Positions 9,554 through 18,321 of a stretch of DNA of 64,000 nt are shown here, in pieces; the first letter of the stretch is position 1; each line of letters starts with the position of its first letter. The translations under genes and the position numbers were made by a program. The stretch is from contig NZ_JNZP01000001.1 of assembly GCF_000725545.1 (NCBI RefSeq), forward strand, positions 62,001-126,000, given 5' to 3'. The notes below the pieces were generated by a model that worked only from the letters and a program-made list of their open reading frames with translations, was not told the origin of the DNA and did not search any database. Origin of the DNA: Streptomyces exfoliatus (GTDB taxonomy: Bacteria > Actinomycetota > Actinomycetes > Streptomycetales > Streptomycetaceae).

Positions 9554-10012
9554 ATGGCGATCGAGGCCGGCACCGAGGCCCCGGAATTCGAGCTGAAGGA
9601 CAACCACGGGCGCACCGTGCGGCTCTCCGACTTCCGCGGCGAGAAGAACGTGGTGCTGCTCTTCTACCCGTTCGCCTTCACCAGCGTGTGCGCCGGTGAG
9701 CTCGGCGAGCTGCGCGACAACCTCCCCACGTTCGTCAACGACGACACCCAGCTGCTCGCCGTCTCCAACGACTCCATCCACACCCTGCGCGTCTTCGCCG
9801 AGCAGGAGTCCCTGGACTTCCCGCTGCTCTCCGACTTCTGGAAGCACGGCGAGGCCTCCCGTGCCTACGGCGTCTTCGACGAGGAGAAGGGCTGCGCGGT
9901 GCGCGGCACCTTCATCATCGACAAGGAGGGCGTCGTCCGCTGGACCGTCGTCAACGCCCTTCCGGACGCCCGCGATCTCGGCGAGTACGTCAAGGCGCTC
10001 GACGGCATCTGA
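9554..10012 (+). CDS. Peroxiredoxin, AhpE-like
   Basis: 152 aa. Thioredoxin-fold peroxidase that reduces H2O2 or organic peroxides through a peroxidatic cysteine, seen in YPFAFTSVCAGELGELRD (Cys46) with the expected Pro and Thr before it. There is no second cysteine in the usual resolving position near the C-terminus; a Cys in 'EEKGCAVRG' (about residue 115) could serve. Overall length and the 'SNDS...LRVFAEQESLDFPLLSDFW' block match mycobacterial AhpE. ATG 9554 follows GAAGGGA. It sits directly upstream of the Ter cluster, consistent with a stress-response neighbourhood. Confidence 0.9.
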   Translation: MAIEAGTEAPEFELKDNHGRTVRLSDFRGEKNVVLLFYPFAFTSVCAGELGELRDNLPTFVNDDTQLLAVSNDSIHTLRVFAEQESLDFPLLSDFWKHGEASRAYGVFDEEKGCAVRGTFIIDKEGVVRWTVVNALPDARDLGEYVKALDGI

Positions 10013-10054
10013 GGCGCATCCGGCCGACATCTCCGATTCGCGGGGCGAATCGAC

Positions 10055-10092
10055 TGTTTCGACCGGGAACCCGTCACTAGGATCCAGTCGTT
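10055..10092 (+). promoter_or_regulatory. Candidate promoter(s) for terD, including an ECF-sigma-like site
   Basis: Two overlapping readings: a weak housekeeping pair TGTTTC (10055-10060) and TAGGAT (10078-10083) with 17 bp between; and an extracytoplasmic-function type GGAACC (10066-10071) with CGTT (10089-10092), 17 bp between, resembling SigE/SigR-type sites. Neither is proven. Confidence 0.35.
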
Positions 10093-10149
10093 GATCCGAA
10101 TGCCAACGCACTACGGGGGCGCTGCCCCTGGAAACCAATGGAGGGACTC

Positions 10150-10725
10150 GTGGGAGTCAGCCTCAGCAAGGGCGGCAACGTCTCGCTGACCAAGGAGGCC
10201 CCTGGCCTCACCGCCGTGACCGTCGGTCTGGGCTGGGACGTCCGCACCACCACCGGTACGGACTTCGACCTCGACGCCAGCGCCATCCTGGTGACCGAGG
10301 AGGGCAAGGTCCGCAACGAGCAGGACTTCGTCTTCTTCAACAACCTGAAGAGCGGCGACGGCTCCGTCGAGCACACCGGTGACAACACCACCGGTGAGGG
10401 CGAGGGCGACGACGAGCAGGTCAAGGTCAGCCTGGCCACCGTGCCGGCCGATGTCGCCAAGATCGTCTTCCCGGTGTCGATCTACGACGCCGAGAACCGC
10501 CAGCAGTCCTTCGGCCAGGTGCGCAACGCGTTCATCCGCGTCGTGAACCAGGCCGGCGGCGCCGAGATCGCCCGGTACGACCTCTCCGAGGACGCCTCGA
10601 CCGAGACCGCCATGGTCTTCGGCGAGCTGTACCGCCACGGTGCCGAGTGGAAGTTCCGCGCCGTCGGCCAGGGCTACGCCTCGGGTCTGCGCGGCATCGC
10701 GCAGGACTTCGGCGTCAACGTCTGA
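10150..10725 (+). CDS. terD: TerD-family calcium-binding stress protein 1
   Basis: 191 aa, exactly the usual TerD length. Begins [13 protein letters not shown] and carries the family acidic calcium-binding segments ([32 protein letters not shown]) and the C-terminal '[28 protein letters not shown]'. TerD proteins bind Ca2+ and form part of membrane-associated stress complexes linked to tellurite, phage and colicin resistance. GTG 10150 is chosen because GGAGGG precedes it by 5-6 nt. First of a same-strand run terD-terD-terC-like-terA-like. Confidence 0.95.
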   Translation: MGVSLSKGGNVSLTKEAPGLTAVTVGLGWDVRTTTGTDFDLDASAILVTEEGKVRNEQDFVFFNNLKSGDGSVEHTGDNTTGEGEGDDEQVKVSLATVPADVAKIVFPVSIYDAENRQQSFGQVRNAFIRVVNQAGGAEIARYDLSEDASTETAMVFGELYRHGAEWKFRAVGQGYASGLRGIAQDFGVNV

Positions 10726-10807
10726 GCCGAGTCGTTCGAACCGTCCGGCGCCGCACATCCCGTGCGGCGCCGGACGTGCCTCATCACCACCGGGGAGGAA
10801 CCGAAAC

Positions 10808-11383
10808 ATGGGCGTCACGCTCGCCAAGGGAGGCAATGTCTCCCTCTCCAAGGCCGCACCCAACCTGACCAAGGTCCTCGTCGGGCTCGGCTGGGACGCG
10901 CGCTCCACCACCGGAGCCCCCTTCGACCTCGATGCCAGCGCTCTGCTGTGCCAGGCCGGACGGGTGCTCGGGGACGAGTACTTCATCTTCTACAACCAGC
11001 TCCGCAGCCCCGAGGGCTCCGTCGAGCACACCGGTGACAACCTCACCGGCGAGGGTGACGGGGACGACGAGTCCCTCATCGTGGACCTGTCCATGGTGCC
11101 GGCCCACTGCGACAAGATCGTCTTCCCGGTGTCGATCCACGACGCCGACAACCGGGGCCAGAGCTTCGGCCAGGTCAGCAACGCGTTCATCCGCGTCGTG
11201 AACCAGCTGGACGGCCAGGAGCTCGCCCGCTACGACCTCTCCGAGGACGCCTCCACCGAGACCGCGATGATCTTCGGTGAGCTCTACCGCTACAACAGCG
11301 AATGGAAGTTCCGCGCGGTCGGCCAGGGGTACGCGTCGGGGCTGCGGGGCATCGCTCTAGACTTCGGGGTCAACGTTTCGTAA
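10808..11383 (+). CDS. terD: TerD-family calcium-binding stress protein 2
   Basis: 191 aa; paralogue of the preceding gene, nearly collinear over its whole length ([45 protein letters not shown]; identical '[18 protein letters not shown]'). Two cysteines in the middle (ALLCQAG and PAHCDK) are not in the first copy. ATG 10808 follows GGGGAGGAA at good spacing. The 82-bp gap to the first terD has no obvious terminator, so co-transcription is likely. Confidence 0.95.
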   Translation: MGVTLAKGGNVSLSKAAPNLTKVLVGLGWDARSTTGAPFDLDASALLCQAGRVLGDEYFIFYNQLRSPEGSVEHTGDNLTGEGDGDDESLIVDLSMVPAHCDKIVFPVSIHDADNRGQSFGQVSNAFIRVVNQLDGQELARYDLSEDASTETAMIFGELYRYNSEWKFRAVGQGYASGLRGIALDFGVNVS

Positions 11384-11412
11384 AGCCAAGCAGTTTCACG
11401 ATGGGGTAGAGA

Positions 11413-12558
11413 GTGGTTCTGAAAACCTTCGGCTGGTCGTTCGCCATCACGGCGCTCGGCCTGGCCTTCGCCGCTTGGCAGTGGGGGTGGGAGGCGTTCG
11501 GGGTCGTTCTGATCCTGTCGATCCTCGAGATCTCGCTGTCCTTCGACAACGCCGTGGTCAACGCGGGAATCCTGAAGAAGATGAATGCCTTCTGGCAGAA
11601 GATCTTCCTCACGATCGGCATCCTGATCGCCGTCTTCGGCATGCGACTGGTCTTCCCCGTCGCGATCGTCGCCATCAGCGCCAAGGTCGGCCCGATCGAG
11701 GCCATCGAGCTGGCCCTGGACGACCCCGAGCGGTACGAGTCCCTGGTCACGGACGCCCACCCGGCGATCGCCGCCTTCGGTGGCATGTTCCTGCTGATGA
11801 TCTTCCTCGACTTCATCTTCGAGGACCGTGACATCAAGTGGCTCGGCTGGCTCGAGCGCCCGCTGGCCAAGCTCGGCAAGGTCGACATGCTGTCGGTCTG
11901 TGTCGCGCTCATCGCCCTGCTCGTCACGGCGATGACCTTCGCGACGCACGCGCACACCAGCACCGGCGTGGCGGACAAGTCCGCGACCGTACTGCTCTCC
12001 GGCGTCGCCGGCCTGATCACGTACCTCATCGTCGGCGGTCTCTCCGGCTTCTTCGAGAACAAGCTGGAGGAAGAGGAGGAGCGCGAGCACGAGGCGGAGG
12101 AGAAGGCCAAGGCCGAGGGCAAGCCCGTCTCGGCGGTCGGCCTCGCGGGCAAGGCCGCCTTCTTCCTGTTCCTGTACCTGGAAGTGCTCGACGCCTCGTT
12201 CTCCTTCGACGGTGTCATCGGTGCCTTCGCCATCACCAACCACATCTTCTGGATGGCGCTCGGCCTCGGCATCGGCGCCATGTACGTCCGTTCGCTCACG
12301 GTCTACCTGGTCCGTGAGGGCACCCTGGACGACTACGTCTACCTGGAGCACGGCGCGCACTACGCGATCGGCGCGCTGGCCGTCATCCTGCTCATCACCA
12401 TCCAGCACGAGATCAGCGAGCTCATCACCGGCTCCATCGGTGTGGTCCTGATCGCGCTCTCCTTCTGGTCCTCCGTCCGCCGCAACAAGGCGCAGGCGGC
12501 GGCCGAGGGCGGGTCCGGCTCCTCGGGGGACAAGACCGAGGTGTCGTCCGGGGTGTGA
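11413..12558 (+). CDS. TerC-like integral membrane protein, DUF475 family
   Basis: 381 aa, polytopic with about nine hydrophobic segments. The two family motifs with membrane-embedded acidic residues are present: SFDNAVVNAG near residue 44 and SFDGVIGAFAIT near residue 258, related to the LysE/TerC superfamily of metal or ion transporters (the DUF475/YkoY branch). A cytosolic loop rich in Glu/Lys (KLEEEEEREHEAEEKAKAEG) separates the two halves. It starts 29 bp after terD, so is in the same operon. Likely partner of the TerD proteins at the membrane, possibly moving Mn2+ or Ca2+. Confidence 0.9.
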   Translation: MVLKTFGWSFAITALGLAFAAWQWGWEAFGVVLILSILEISLSFDNAVVNAGILKKMNAFWQKIFLTIGILIAVFGMRLVFPVAIVAISAKVGPIEAIELALDDPERYESLVTDAHPAIAAFGGMFLLMIFLDFIFEDRDIKWLGWLERPLAKLGKVDMLSVCVALIALLVTAMTFATHAHTSTGVADKSATVLLSGVAGLITYLIVGGLSGFFENKLEEEEEREHEAEEKAKAEGKPVSAVGLAGKAAFFLFLYLEVLDASFSFDGVIGAFAITNHIFWMALGLGIGAMYVRSLTVYLVREGTLDDYVYLEHGAHYAIGALAVILLITIQHEISELITGSIGVVLIALSFWSSVRRNKAQAAAEGGSGSSGDKTEVSSGV

Positions 12559-12584
12559 CACCCCCGGCAATGAGGAACGCTTCA

Positions 12585-12619
12585 CTGCGGGGCGGCCGGT
12601 GCACCCGGCCGCCCCGCAG
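12585..12619 (+). terminator. Strong hairpin after the TerC-like gene
   Basis: Perfect 15-bp arms CTGCGGGGCGGCCGG (12585-12599) and its complement (12605-12619), loop TGCAC; no T run. The TerA-like gene follows at 12682, so it may be read through or have its own promoter. Confidence 0.8.
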
Positions 12620-12681
12620 GCATGTGCGCGGTGCGATGCGACGACCGGTCGCGTCGACGACCAGTGGGGGGTGAAGGCGGC

Positions 12682-13419
12682 ATGGCCTTCTGGGACAACC
12701 TGTTTCCGGGAAGGGCGGCGCAGTTCGAGTCGGGCAGCGCCGCGTCGAACACCATCGACTTGACGAGACGGCGTCCGTCCGTCTCGCTCACCAAGCAGGG
12801 CGCCGCCACCGGCAACCTCCGGGTGAACCTCTCCTGGCGGATGAGGACCTCGGACCTCGAAGGACGCTCACGCCAGAGCGGGCGGCTGCTCCGCAACCCG
12901 GCGCAGCTCTTCAAGCCGGAGGTCGTCCAGGCGCACACCCAGGGCATGGTCAACGTCGACCTGGACCTGGGCTGCCTCTACGAGCTGACCGACGGCAGCA
13001 AGGGCGTCGTGCAGCCGCTCGGTGGCTTCTTCGGTGATCTGAACACCGCCCCGTACGTGAAACTCAGCGGCGACGACCGCTTCGGGGGCTCCTCCGGGGA
13101 GACGATATTCGTCAACCTGGACCAGAAGGACGAGATCAAGCGGCTGCTGTTCTTCGTGTACATCTACGACCAGACGCCGGCCTTCGACCGCACGCACGCC
13201 AAGATCACCCTGTACCCGAGCAACGGGCCGCGGATCGAGATCGAGCTCGACGAGCGCGCCCCGCAGGCCCGCTCCTGCGCCGTCTTCTCCGTGGACAACA
13301 GCAAGGGCGAGCTGACGGTCCGCCGTGAGGTGCGCTTCGTGTACGGCTTCCAGGCCGAACTGGACCGGTTGTACGGCTGGGGCCTGCAGTGGGGGCGCGG
13401 CTACAAGACGAAGGCGTAG
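12682..13419 (+). CDS. TerA-like tellurium-resistance protein
   Basis: 245 aa. TerD-superfamily beta-sandwich recognisable from VNVDLDLGCLYELTDGSKGVVQPLG, the 'YVKLSGDDRFGGSSGETIFVNL' calcium-site-like segment, and 'RRLLFFVYIYD'/'YGFQAELDRLYGWGLQWGRGYK' at the end. The N-terminal 35 residues (FWDNLFPGRAAQFESGSAASNTIDLTRRRPSVSL) look like a linker before the fold. ATG 12682 follows GAAGG; upstream in-frame codons lack a ribosome site. Probably acts with the neighbouring TerD and TerC-like proteins. Confidence 0.8.
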   Translation: MAFWDNLFPGRAAQFESGSAASNTIDLTRRRPSVSLTKQGAATGNLRVNLSWRMRTSDLEGRSRQSGRLLRNPAQLFKPEVVQAHTQGMVNVDLDLGCLYELTDGSKGVVQPLGGFFGDLNTAPYVKLSGDDRFGGSSGETIFVNLDQKDEIKRLLFFVYIYDQTPAFDRTHAKITLYPSNGPRIEIELDERAPQARSCAVFSVDNSKGELTVRREVRFVYGFQAELDRLYGWGLQWGRGYKTKA

Positions 13420-13506
13420 GCCGTGGCCTGCGCCGGGCTCTCGGGCCTCTTCAGGTCCTCGGGCCCGCTCCGGTCCTCAGGGCCCTCCAGCGGGCCCGTC
13501 AGGTCC

Positions 13507-14403
13507 TCAGGACCGGACGAACTGGGGGCCCATGGGCGGCATCCGGAACTCCGGCGCGGGGTTCTGGTCCGGGCCGCCCACCGGCTGCGGGTAGCCGTAC
13601 GCGGGGGCCGGGATGTCCGCCTGAGGCTGGGGGTAGCCGTACGCGGGCGCCCGGTCGGGCACGGGCGGCGGCACGGTCGGCCGCGGGGGTACGGGGGTGT
13701 GGACGAGGGTCAGGTCGAGGTCCGGGCCGGCTTCGGGGGAGCCGGTGGCGGCCGTGGCGCCCTCCTGGGCCTCCGCGGCGCCCTGGGAGCCCTCCTGACC
13801 GTCCGGACGCCCGGCGGGGGCGCTCGACCCGTCCAGGCCCTCCAGGCCGTCCTGGGCGTCCTCGTCGACCGAGATGCCGAAGTCGGTGGCGAGGCCCACG
13901 AGGCCCGTCAGGTAGCCCTGCCCCACCGCGCGGAACTTCCAGCCCTCCCCGCGCCGGTACAGCTCGCCGCAGATCACCGCGGTCTCCTCGCCCGTCTCCG
14001 CCGTCACGGAGAACAGCGCCAGCGGCTCGCGGTCGGGGCCGGCCGTCGCGTCGTACAGCAGGATCCGCAGGTCGGAGACGGAGCGGAAGGTGCCGCCGTC
14101 GGAGGAGGCCGCGATCACCACCCGGTCGACCGAGGGGTCAAGGCTGCCCAGATCGGCCTCCACGGTGTCCGTGAGGCCCTGGGAGTCCCGCTTCTTCGGC
14201 AGCCGCCGCACCAGGCCCGAGGGATGGCGCGGCTGGTTGTAGAACACGAAGTCCTCGTCGGACCGCACGCGACCGGAGGGCCCGAGCAGCAGAGCCGAGG
14301 CATCCACGTCGGGGACCCCGGAGCCCGGGGTCCAGCGGAGCACGGCCCGTACGGCCGCGGTGTCGAGAGGGACGTTGGAGCCCTTCAGCATCGCGTGCGT
14401 CAT
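13507..14403 (-). CDS. TerD-domain protein with Pro/Ala-rich tail
   Basis: 298 aa on the strand opposite the other ter genes. Residues 1-190 are a diverged TerD domain (PDVDASALLLGPSGRV; EDFVFYNQPRHPSG; ITV-type '[34 protein letters not shown]'). The last ~100 residues are low complexity, ending in two copies of APAYGYPQP separated by a short spacer, a possible interaction tail. The acidic segment of classical TerD is partly replaced by a basic one (RRLPKKRD), so calcium binding is doubtful. Start ATG 14403; a GGAGGG lies rather far (about 14 nt) upstream. Confidence 0.85.
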   Translation of the reverse strand: MTHAMLKGSNVPLDTAAVRAVLRWTPGSGVPDVDASALLLGPSGRVRSDEDFVFYNQPRHPSGLVRRLPKKRDSQGLTDTVEADLGSLDPSVDRVVIAASSDGGTFRSVSDLRILLYDATAGPDREPLALFSVTAETGEETAVICGELYRRGEGWKFRAVGQGYLTGLVGLATDFGISVDEDAQDGLEGLDGSSAPAGRPDGQEGSQGAAEAQEGATAATGSPEAGPDLDLTLVHTPVPPRPTVPPPVPDRAPAYGYPQPQADIPAPAYGYPQPVGGPDQNPAPEFRMPPMGPQFVRS

Positions 14404-14589
14404 GACCGTAATCCTGCCCTCCCGGCAGACCCTCGGACAACGCGGGGGCCGTCACCGATACCGGGCCGAGACGACGGATGCTGACGAGTTACCTGAATTT
14501 CATGCATGAAGGGAACTGCGGACACCCGCACCTACGTACTATTACCGGCCACATGTCGTCAGGTCGAGAAAGGTAGACGGGGGACTTAT

Positions 14590-15828
14590 ATGCGTCATTT
14601 CGGACACATCCCGTCCGCGACACGGGCCGGGTTGTTCCACCGCGAGCCGGCCGAGTTCACGGCCGACTCGCCCGCGCGCACGCTCGCCGTGGCCCTGGGT
14701 GCCACGCTCTACAGCCCGGCCACCCGGCCGCGGCTCGCCGACGACGTGCGCAAACAGGCGGCCCGCGGAGTGGTCTCCATGGTCCTCTGCCTCGAGGACT
14801 CCATCAGCGACGCCGACGTCGAGGACGGCGAGGCCAACCTCGTCCGCCAGTTCGCCGACCTCGCCGCCGGAACCGTGACGGACGCCGACACCGCCACGGC
14901 CCCGGGCGCGGACAGCGCGACGGGCACCACACCGGACGCCGGAGCCGCCACCGACGTCCCCCTGCTCTTCATCCGGGTCCGCGAGCCGCGCCAGATCACC
15001 GACCTCGTCACCCGCCTGGGCGAATCGGTCCGACTGCTGTCCGGATTCGTGCTGCCCAAGTTCACCGAGACCCGCGGCCGGGCCTTCCTCGAAGCGCTCA
15101 CCCAGGCCGAGCGGACGAGCGGCAGACGCCTCTTCGCCATGCCCGTCCTGGAGTCCCCCGAGCTGCTCCACCTGGAGACACGGGCCGAGACCCTGGCCGG
15201 GATCGCCTCGATCACCGACAAGTACCGCGACCAGGTCCTCGCCCTGCGCCTCGGCGTCACCGACTTCTGCTCCGCCTACGGACTCCGCCGCTCGCCCGAC
15301 ATGACGGCCTACGACGTCAAGATCGTCGCGAACGTCATCGCCGACGTCGTCAACGTCCTCGGCCGCTCCGACGGCACCGGCTTCACCGTCACCGGACCCG
15401 TCTGGGAGTACTTCCGACCCGGCGAGCGCATGTTCAAGCCACAACTTCGCCGCAGCCCCTTCCTGGAAGGCCGCGCGGAGGACCTGCGCACCGCCCTCAT
15501 CGAACACGACCTCGACGGGCTGCTGCGCGAGATCGAGCTCGACCGCGCCAACGGACTGCTCGGCAAGACCTGCATCCACCCCACCCATGTGGTGCCGGTG
15601 CACGCGCTCTCCGTGGTCAGCCACGAGGAGTGGAGCGACGCGCAGGACATCCTGCGGCCCGAACAGTGCGGCGGCGGAGTGCTCCGATCCGCCTACACGA
15701 ACAAGATGAACGAAGTGAAGCCGCATCGCGCGTGGGCCGAGCGCATCCTCCAGCGCGCCGAGGTCTTCGGCGTCGCCCATGAGGACGTCGGCTTCGTGGA
15801 TCTGCTCACCGCCGGACTTGCCGGCTGA
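14590..15828 (+). CDS. HpcH/HpaI aldolase/citrate-lyase-type C-C lyase of the Ter biosynthetic module
   Basis: 412 aa TIM-barrel enzyme. The core has the family features: GATLYSPATRPRLADDV, 'MVLCLEDSISDADV' with the metal-binding acids, 'LPKFTE', 'MPVLESPELLH', and a C-terminal 'GLLGKTCIHPTHVVPVHAL'. An Ala/Thr/Asp-rich insert (about 95-125) is unusual. In published analyses of Ter systems, a lyase of this type is linked to phosphoribosyltransferase, HAD and ATP-grasp proteins and is predicted to help make a nucleoside-like metabolite. ATG 14590 follows GGGGGA. The next gene starts 18 bp downstream. Confidence 0.85.
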   Translation: MRHFGHIPSATRAGLFHREPAEFTADSPARTLAVALGATLYSPATRPRLADDVRKQAARGVVSMVLCLEDSISDADVEDGEANLVRQFADLAAGTVTDADTATAPGADSATGTTPDAGAATDVPLLFIRVREPRQITDLVTRLGESVRLLSGFVLPKFTETRGRAFLEALTQAERTSGRRLFAMPVLESPELLHLETRAETLAGIASITDKYRDQVLALRLGVTDFCSAYGLRRSPDMTAYDVKIVANVIADVVNVLGRSDGTGFTVTGPVWEYFRPGERMFKPQLRRSPFLEGRAEDLRTALIEHDLDGLLREIELDRANGLLGKTCIHPTHVVPVHALSVVSHEEWSDAQDILRPEQCGGGVLRSAYTNKMNEVKPHRAWAERILQRAEVFGVAHEDVGFVDLLTAGLAG

Positions 15829-15846
15829 CGAAGGGACGTCGACGAC

Positions 15847-18321
15847 GTGGTGTGGACCGGAACGTGGGTCGCGGAGCGACTGGGCGTCGAACTGATCGGC
15901 GACGAGGAGCTACCGGCCCTGTTGGGCCTCGCACTGCGTCGCAACCCCAAGCGGGCGCATCTGCTGGTCTCCAGCGTGCTCGGCAAGCACGTGCCCCAGC
16001 GGCCGTCCGTGGTGTACGGCTCCGGCCTGGACCTCGGGCGGCGCGTCCGCGCCCTCCTGGGCGACGAGGAGGCGGCGCGCTCCGTCGTCCTCGGCTACGC
16101 GGAGACCGCCACGGCCCTCGGCCACGCGGTCGCCGACGGCCTCGGCCCGGCCCCGTACCTCCACTCCACCCGGCGGCCGGTGGCGGGCGTCGCCCGCGCG
16201 GGCGGCTTCGAGGAGTCGCACTCGCACGCCACCTCGCACCTGCTGCTGCCCGAGGACCCGAAGCTGCTCGCGGGCGACGGGCCGCTGGTCCTCGTCGACG
16301 ACGAGTTCTCCACCGGCAACACGGTCCTCAACACCGTGCGGGCCCTGCACGAGCGCTACCCGCGCGACCGGTACGTCGTCGTCGCCCTCGTCGACATGCG
16401 CGCACCCGCCGACCGGGACCGCCTCGACGCCTTCGCCTCGGAGATCGGTGCCCGCGTCGACCTGATCGCCGGCGCCGCCGGAACGGTACGCCTCCCCGAG
16501 GGCGTACTGGAGAAGGGCCAGGCGCTGGTGGCGGAGCACGAGGCCACCGGTTCCGGGACGCCCGTGCCCGTACGCCCCGTCGAGGCCCCCGCCCCCGTGC
16601 GGATCGAGCTCCGCTGGCCCGAGGGCATACCCGACGGCGGCAGGCACGGCTTCACGCCCGAGCACCGCGCGGTCCTGGAGGCCGCGCTGCCGCGCATGGC
16701 GGGCAGCATCGCCGAAGCGCTGCGAGCCCCCTCCGCCACGGAACCGCCGGTCGCGAAGCCCCGCGTCCTCGTCCTCGGCTTCGAGGAGCTGATGTACGCG
16801 CCGCTCCGCCTCGGCACCGCCCTGGAGGACGCCGGACACGACGTCCGGTACTCCACCACCACCCGTTCGCCCGTCCTCGCGGTCGACGACCCCGGTTACG
16901 CGATACGCACCCGGCTCGTCTTCCCCGCCCACGACGACCCCGCCGACGGACCCGGCGAGCGCTACGCCTACAACGTGGCGGGCGCGGGCTTCGACGCCGT
17001 CGTGGCCGTCGTCGACTCGACCGCCGACACCCCGGCCCTGCACGCCCCCGACGGCCTCCTCGCGCAGCTGACCGCACACGTCCCGCGCGTGGTGCTCGCC
17101 GTCGTCCCCTCGTACACGCCCCAGGTCTCCGACTCCGAAGCTCCCGAAAGGAGCTCCATGCTGCCCGAGCCCCTCCGCGGCCCCGCCTTCTCCTCGTACG
17201 CACCCGAGGAGGTCGGCTGGCTGCTCCAGGACCTCTCGGACGTCGAGCTCGAGGCGCCCACCGAGGAACGCGAGGAAGCCATCCAGAGCGGCGGCGCGCA
17301 CTACGCCGAGTCGCTCCCCGTCGAGTACCAGCCCAGCGCCCGCTACCAGGAGCTCTTCCACACCGCCCTGGAGGGCTCCGCCGCCCGGATCGCCCGCGCC
17401 GTCGGCACCGTCACCGAGACCGTCCTCGCCGAGCGTCCCGGCCGCGTCCCGGTGCTCGTCTCGCTCGCCCGGGCCGGCACACCCGTCGGCGTTCTCATGC
17501 GCCGCTGGGCGCAGGCCCGCCACGGCCTCGACCTGCCCCACTACGCGGTGTCCATCGTGCGGGGCCGCGGCATCGACGCCAACGCGCTGCGCTGGCTCGC
17601 CGCCCACCACGACCCCGCCGACGTCGTGTTCGTCGACGGCTGGACCGGCAAGGGCGCCATCACCCGCGAACTCGCCGAAGCCATCCGTGCGTTCGAGGCG
17701 ACCGAGGGCATCAAGGGCTTCGACCCGGAGATCGCGGTCCTCGCCGACCCCGGCTCCTGCGTCCGCACGTACGGCACCCGCGAGGACTTCCTCATCCCCT
17801 CCGCGTGCCTCAACTCCACGGTGTCCGGCCTGATATCGCGCACGGTCCTGCGCGCCGACCTCGTCGGCCCCGACGACTTCCACGGCGGCAAGTTCTACCG
17901 CGAACTCGCCGGTTCCGACGTGTCGAACGACTTCCTCGACGCGGTGGCCGCCCGCTTCGACGAGGTCACCGGAACCGTCGACACCGACGTCAAGGAACTC
18001 CTGGCCGCCGACCGCACCCCCACCTGGGAGGGCTGGGCCGCGGTGGAGCGGATCAGCGAGGAGTACGGCATCCACGACGTCAACCTGGTCAAGCCGGGCG
18101 TCGGCGAGACGACCCGGGTCCTGCTCCGGCGCGTCCCCTGGAAGATCCTCGCCAAGCGGGGCGCCGACGCCGACCTCGCGCACGTCCGCCTGCTCGCGGA
18201 GCAGCGCGGCGTCCCGGTCGAGTTGGTCGACGAACTCCCGTACAGCTGCGTGGGACTGATACACCCTCACTACACCAGGGGTGCGACAGGCGCCGACGGC
18301 AAGGCGGTGGTGTCCCAGTGA
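15847..18321 (+). CDS. Fused phosphoribosyltransferase-TRSP-StiP-PELOTA protein (Ter module)
   Basis: 824 aa. Residues about 1-235: phosphoribosyltransferase with PRPP loop LVLVDDEFSTGNT (147-159). About 300-425: TRSP-type domain (PRVLVLGFEELMYAPLRLG). About 438-735: StiP-like second domain (PVLVSLARAGTPVGVLMRR; VVFVDGWTGKGAITREL). About 740-815: PELOTA-like RNA-binding fold (ILAKRGADADLAHVRLLAEQ). In other bacteria the two halves are, as I recall, often separate proteins of Ter-linked operons, so this is a fusion. Met438 (17158) is preceded by a good internal Shine-Dalgarno. GTG 15847 follows GAAGGGA; the HAD gene overlaps the stop (GTGA). Confidence 0.85.
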   Translation: MVWTGTWVAERLGVELIGDEELPALLGLALRRNPKRAHLLVSSVLGKHVPQRPSVVYGSGLDLGRRVRALLGDEEAARSVVLGYAETATALGHAVADGLGPAPYLHSTRRPVAGVARAGGFEESHSHATSHLLLPEDPKLLAGDGPLVLVDDEFSTGNTVLNTVRALHERYPRDRYVVVALVDMRAPADRDRLDAFASEIGARVDLIAGAAGTVRLPEGVLEKGQALVAEHEATGSGTPVPVRPVEAPAPVRIELRWPEGIPDGGRHGFTPEHRAVLEAALPRMAGSIAEALRAPSATEPPVAKPRVLVLGFEELMYAPLRLGTALEDAGHDVRYSTTTRSPVLAVDDPGYAIRTRLVFPAHDDPADGPGERYAYNVAGAGFDAVVAVVDSTADTPALHAPDGLLAQLTAHVPRVVLAVVPSYTPQVSDSEAPERSSMLPEPLRGPAFSSYAPEEVGWLLQDLSDVELEAPTEEREEAIQSGGAHYAESLPVEYQPSARYQELFHTALEGSAARIARAVGTVTETVLAERPGRVPVLVSLARAGTPVGVLMRRWAQARHGLDLPHYAVSIVRGRGIDANALRWLAAHHDPADVVFVDGWTGKGAITRELAEAIRAFEATEGIKGFDPEIAVLADPGSCVRTYGTREDFLIPSACLNSTVSGLISRTVLRADLVGPDDFHGGKFYRELAGSDVSNDFLDAVAARFDEVTGTVDTDVKELLAADRTPTWEGWAAVERISEEYGIHDVNLVKPGVGETTRVLLRRVPWKILAKRGADADLAHVRLLAEQRGVPVELVDELPYSCVGLIHPHYTRGATGADGKAVVSQ
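17147..17160 (+). promoter_or_regulatory. Internal ribosome-binding site and ATG inside the fusion gene
   Basis: AAAGGAG at 17147-17153, 4 nt before an in-frame ATG at 17158, sits exactly at the junction between the PRTase-TRSP half and the StiP-PELOTA half. It could drive a second, 387-aa product in addition to full-length protein. Confidence 0.5.
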
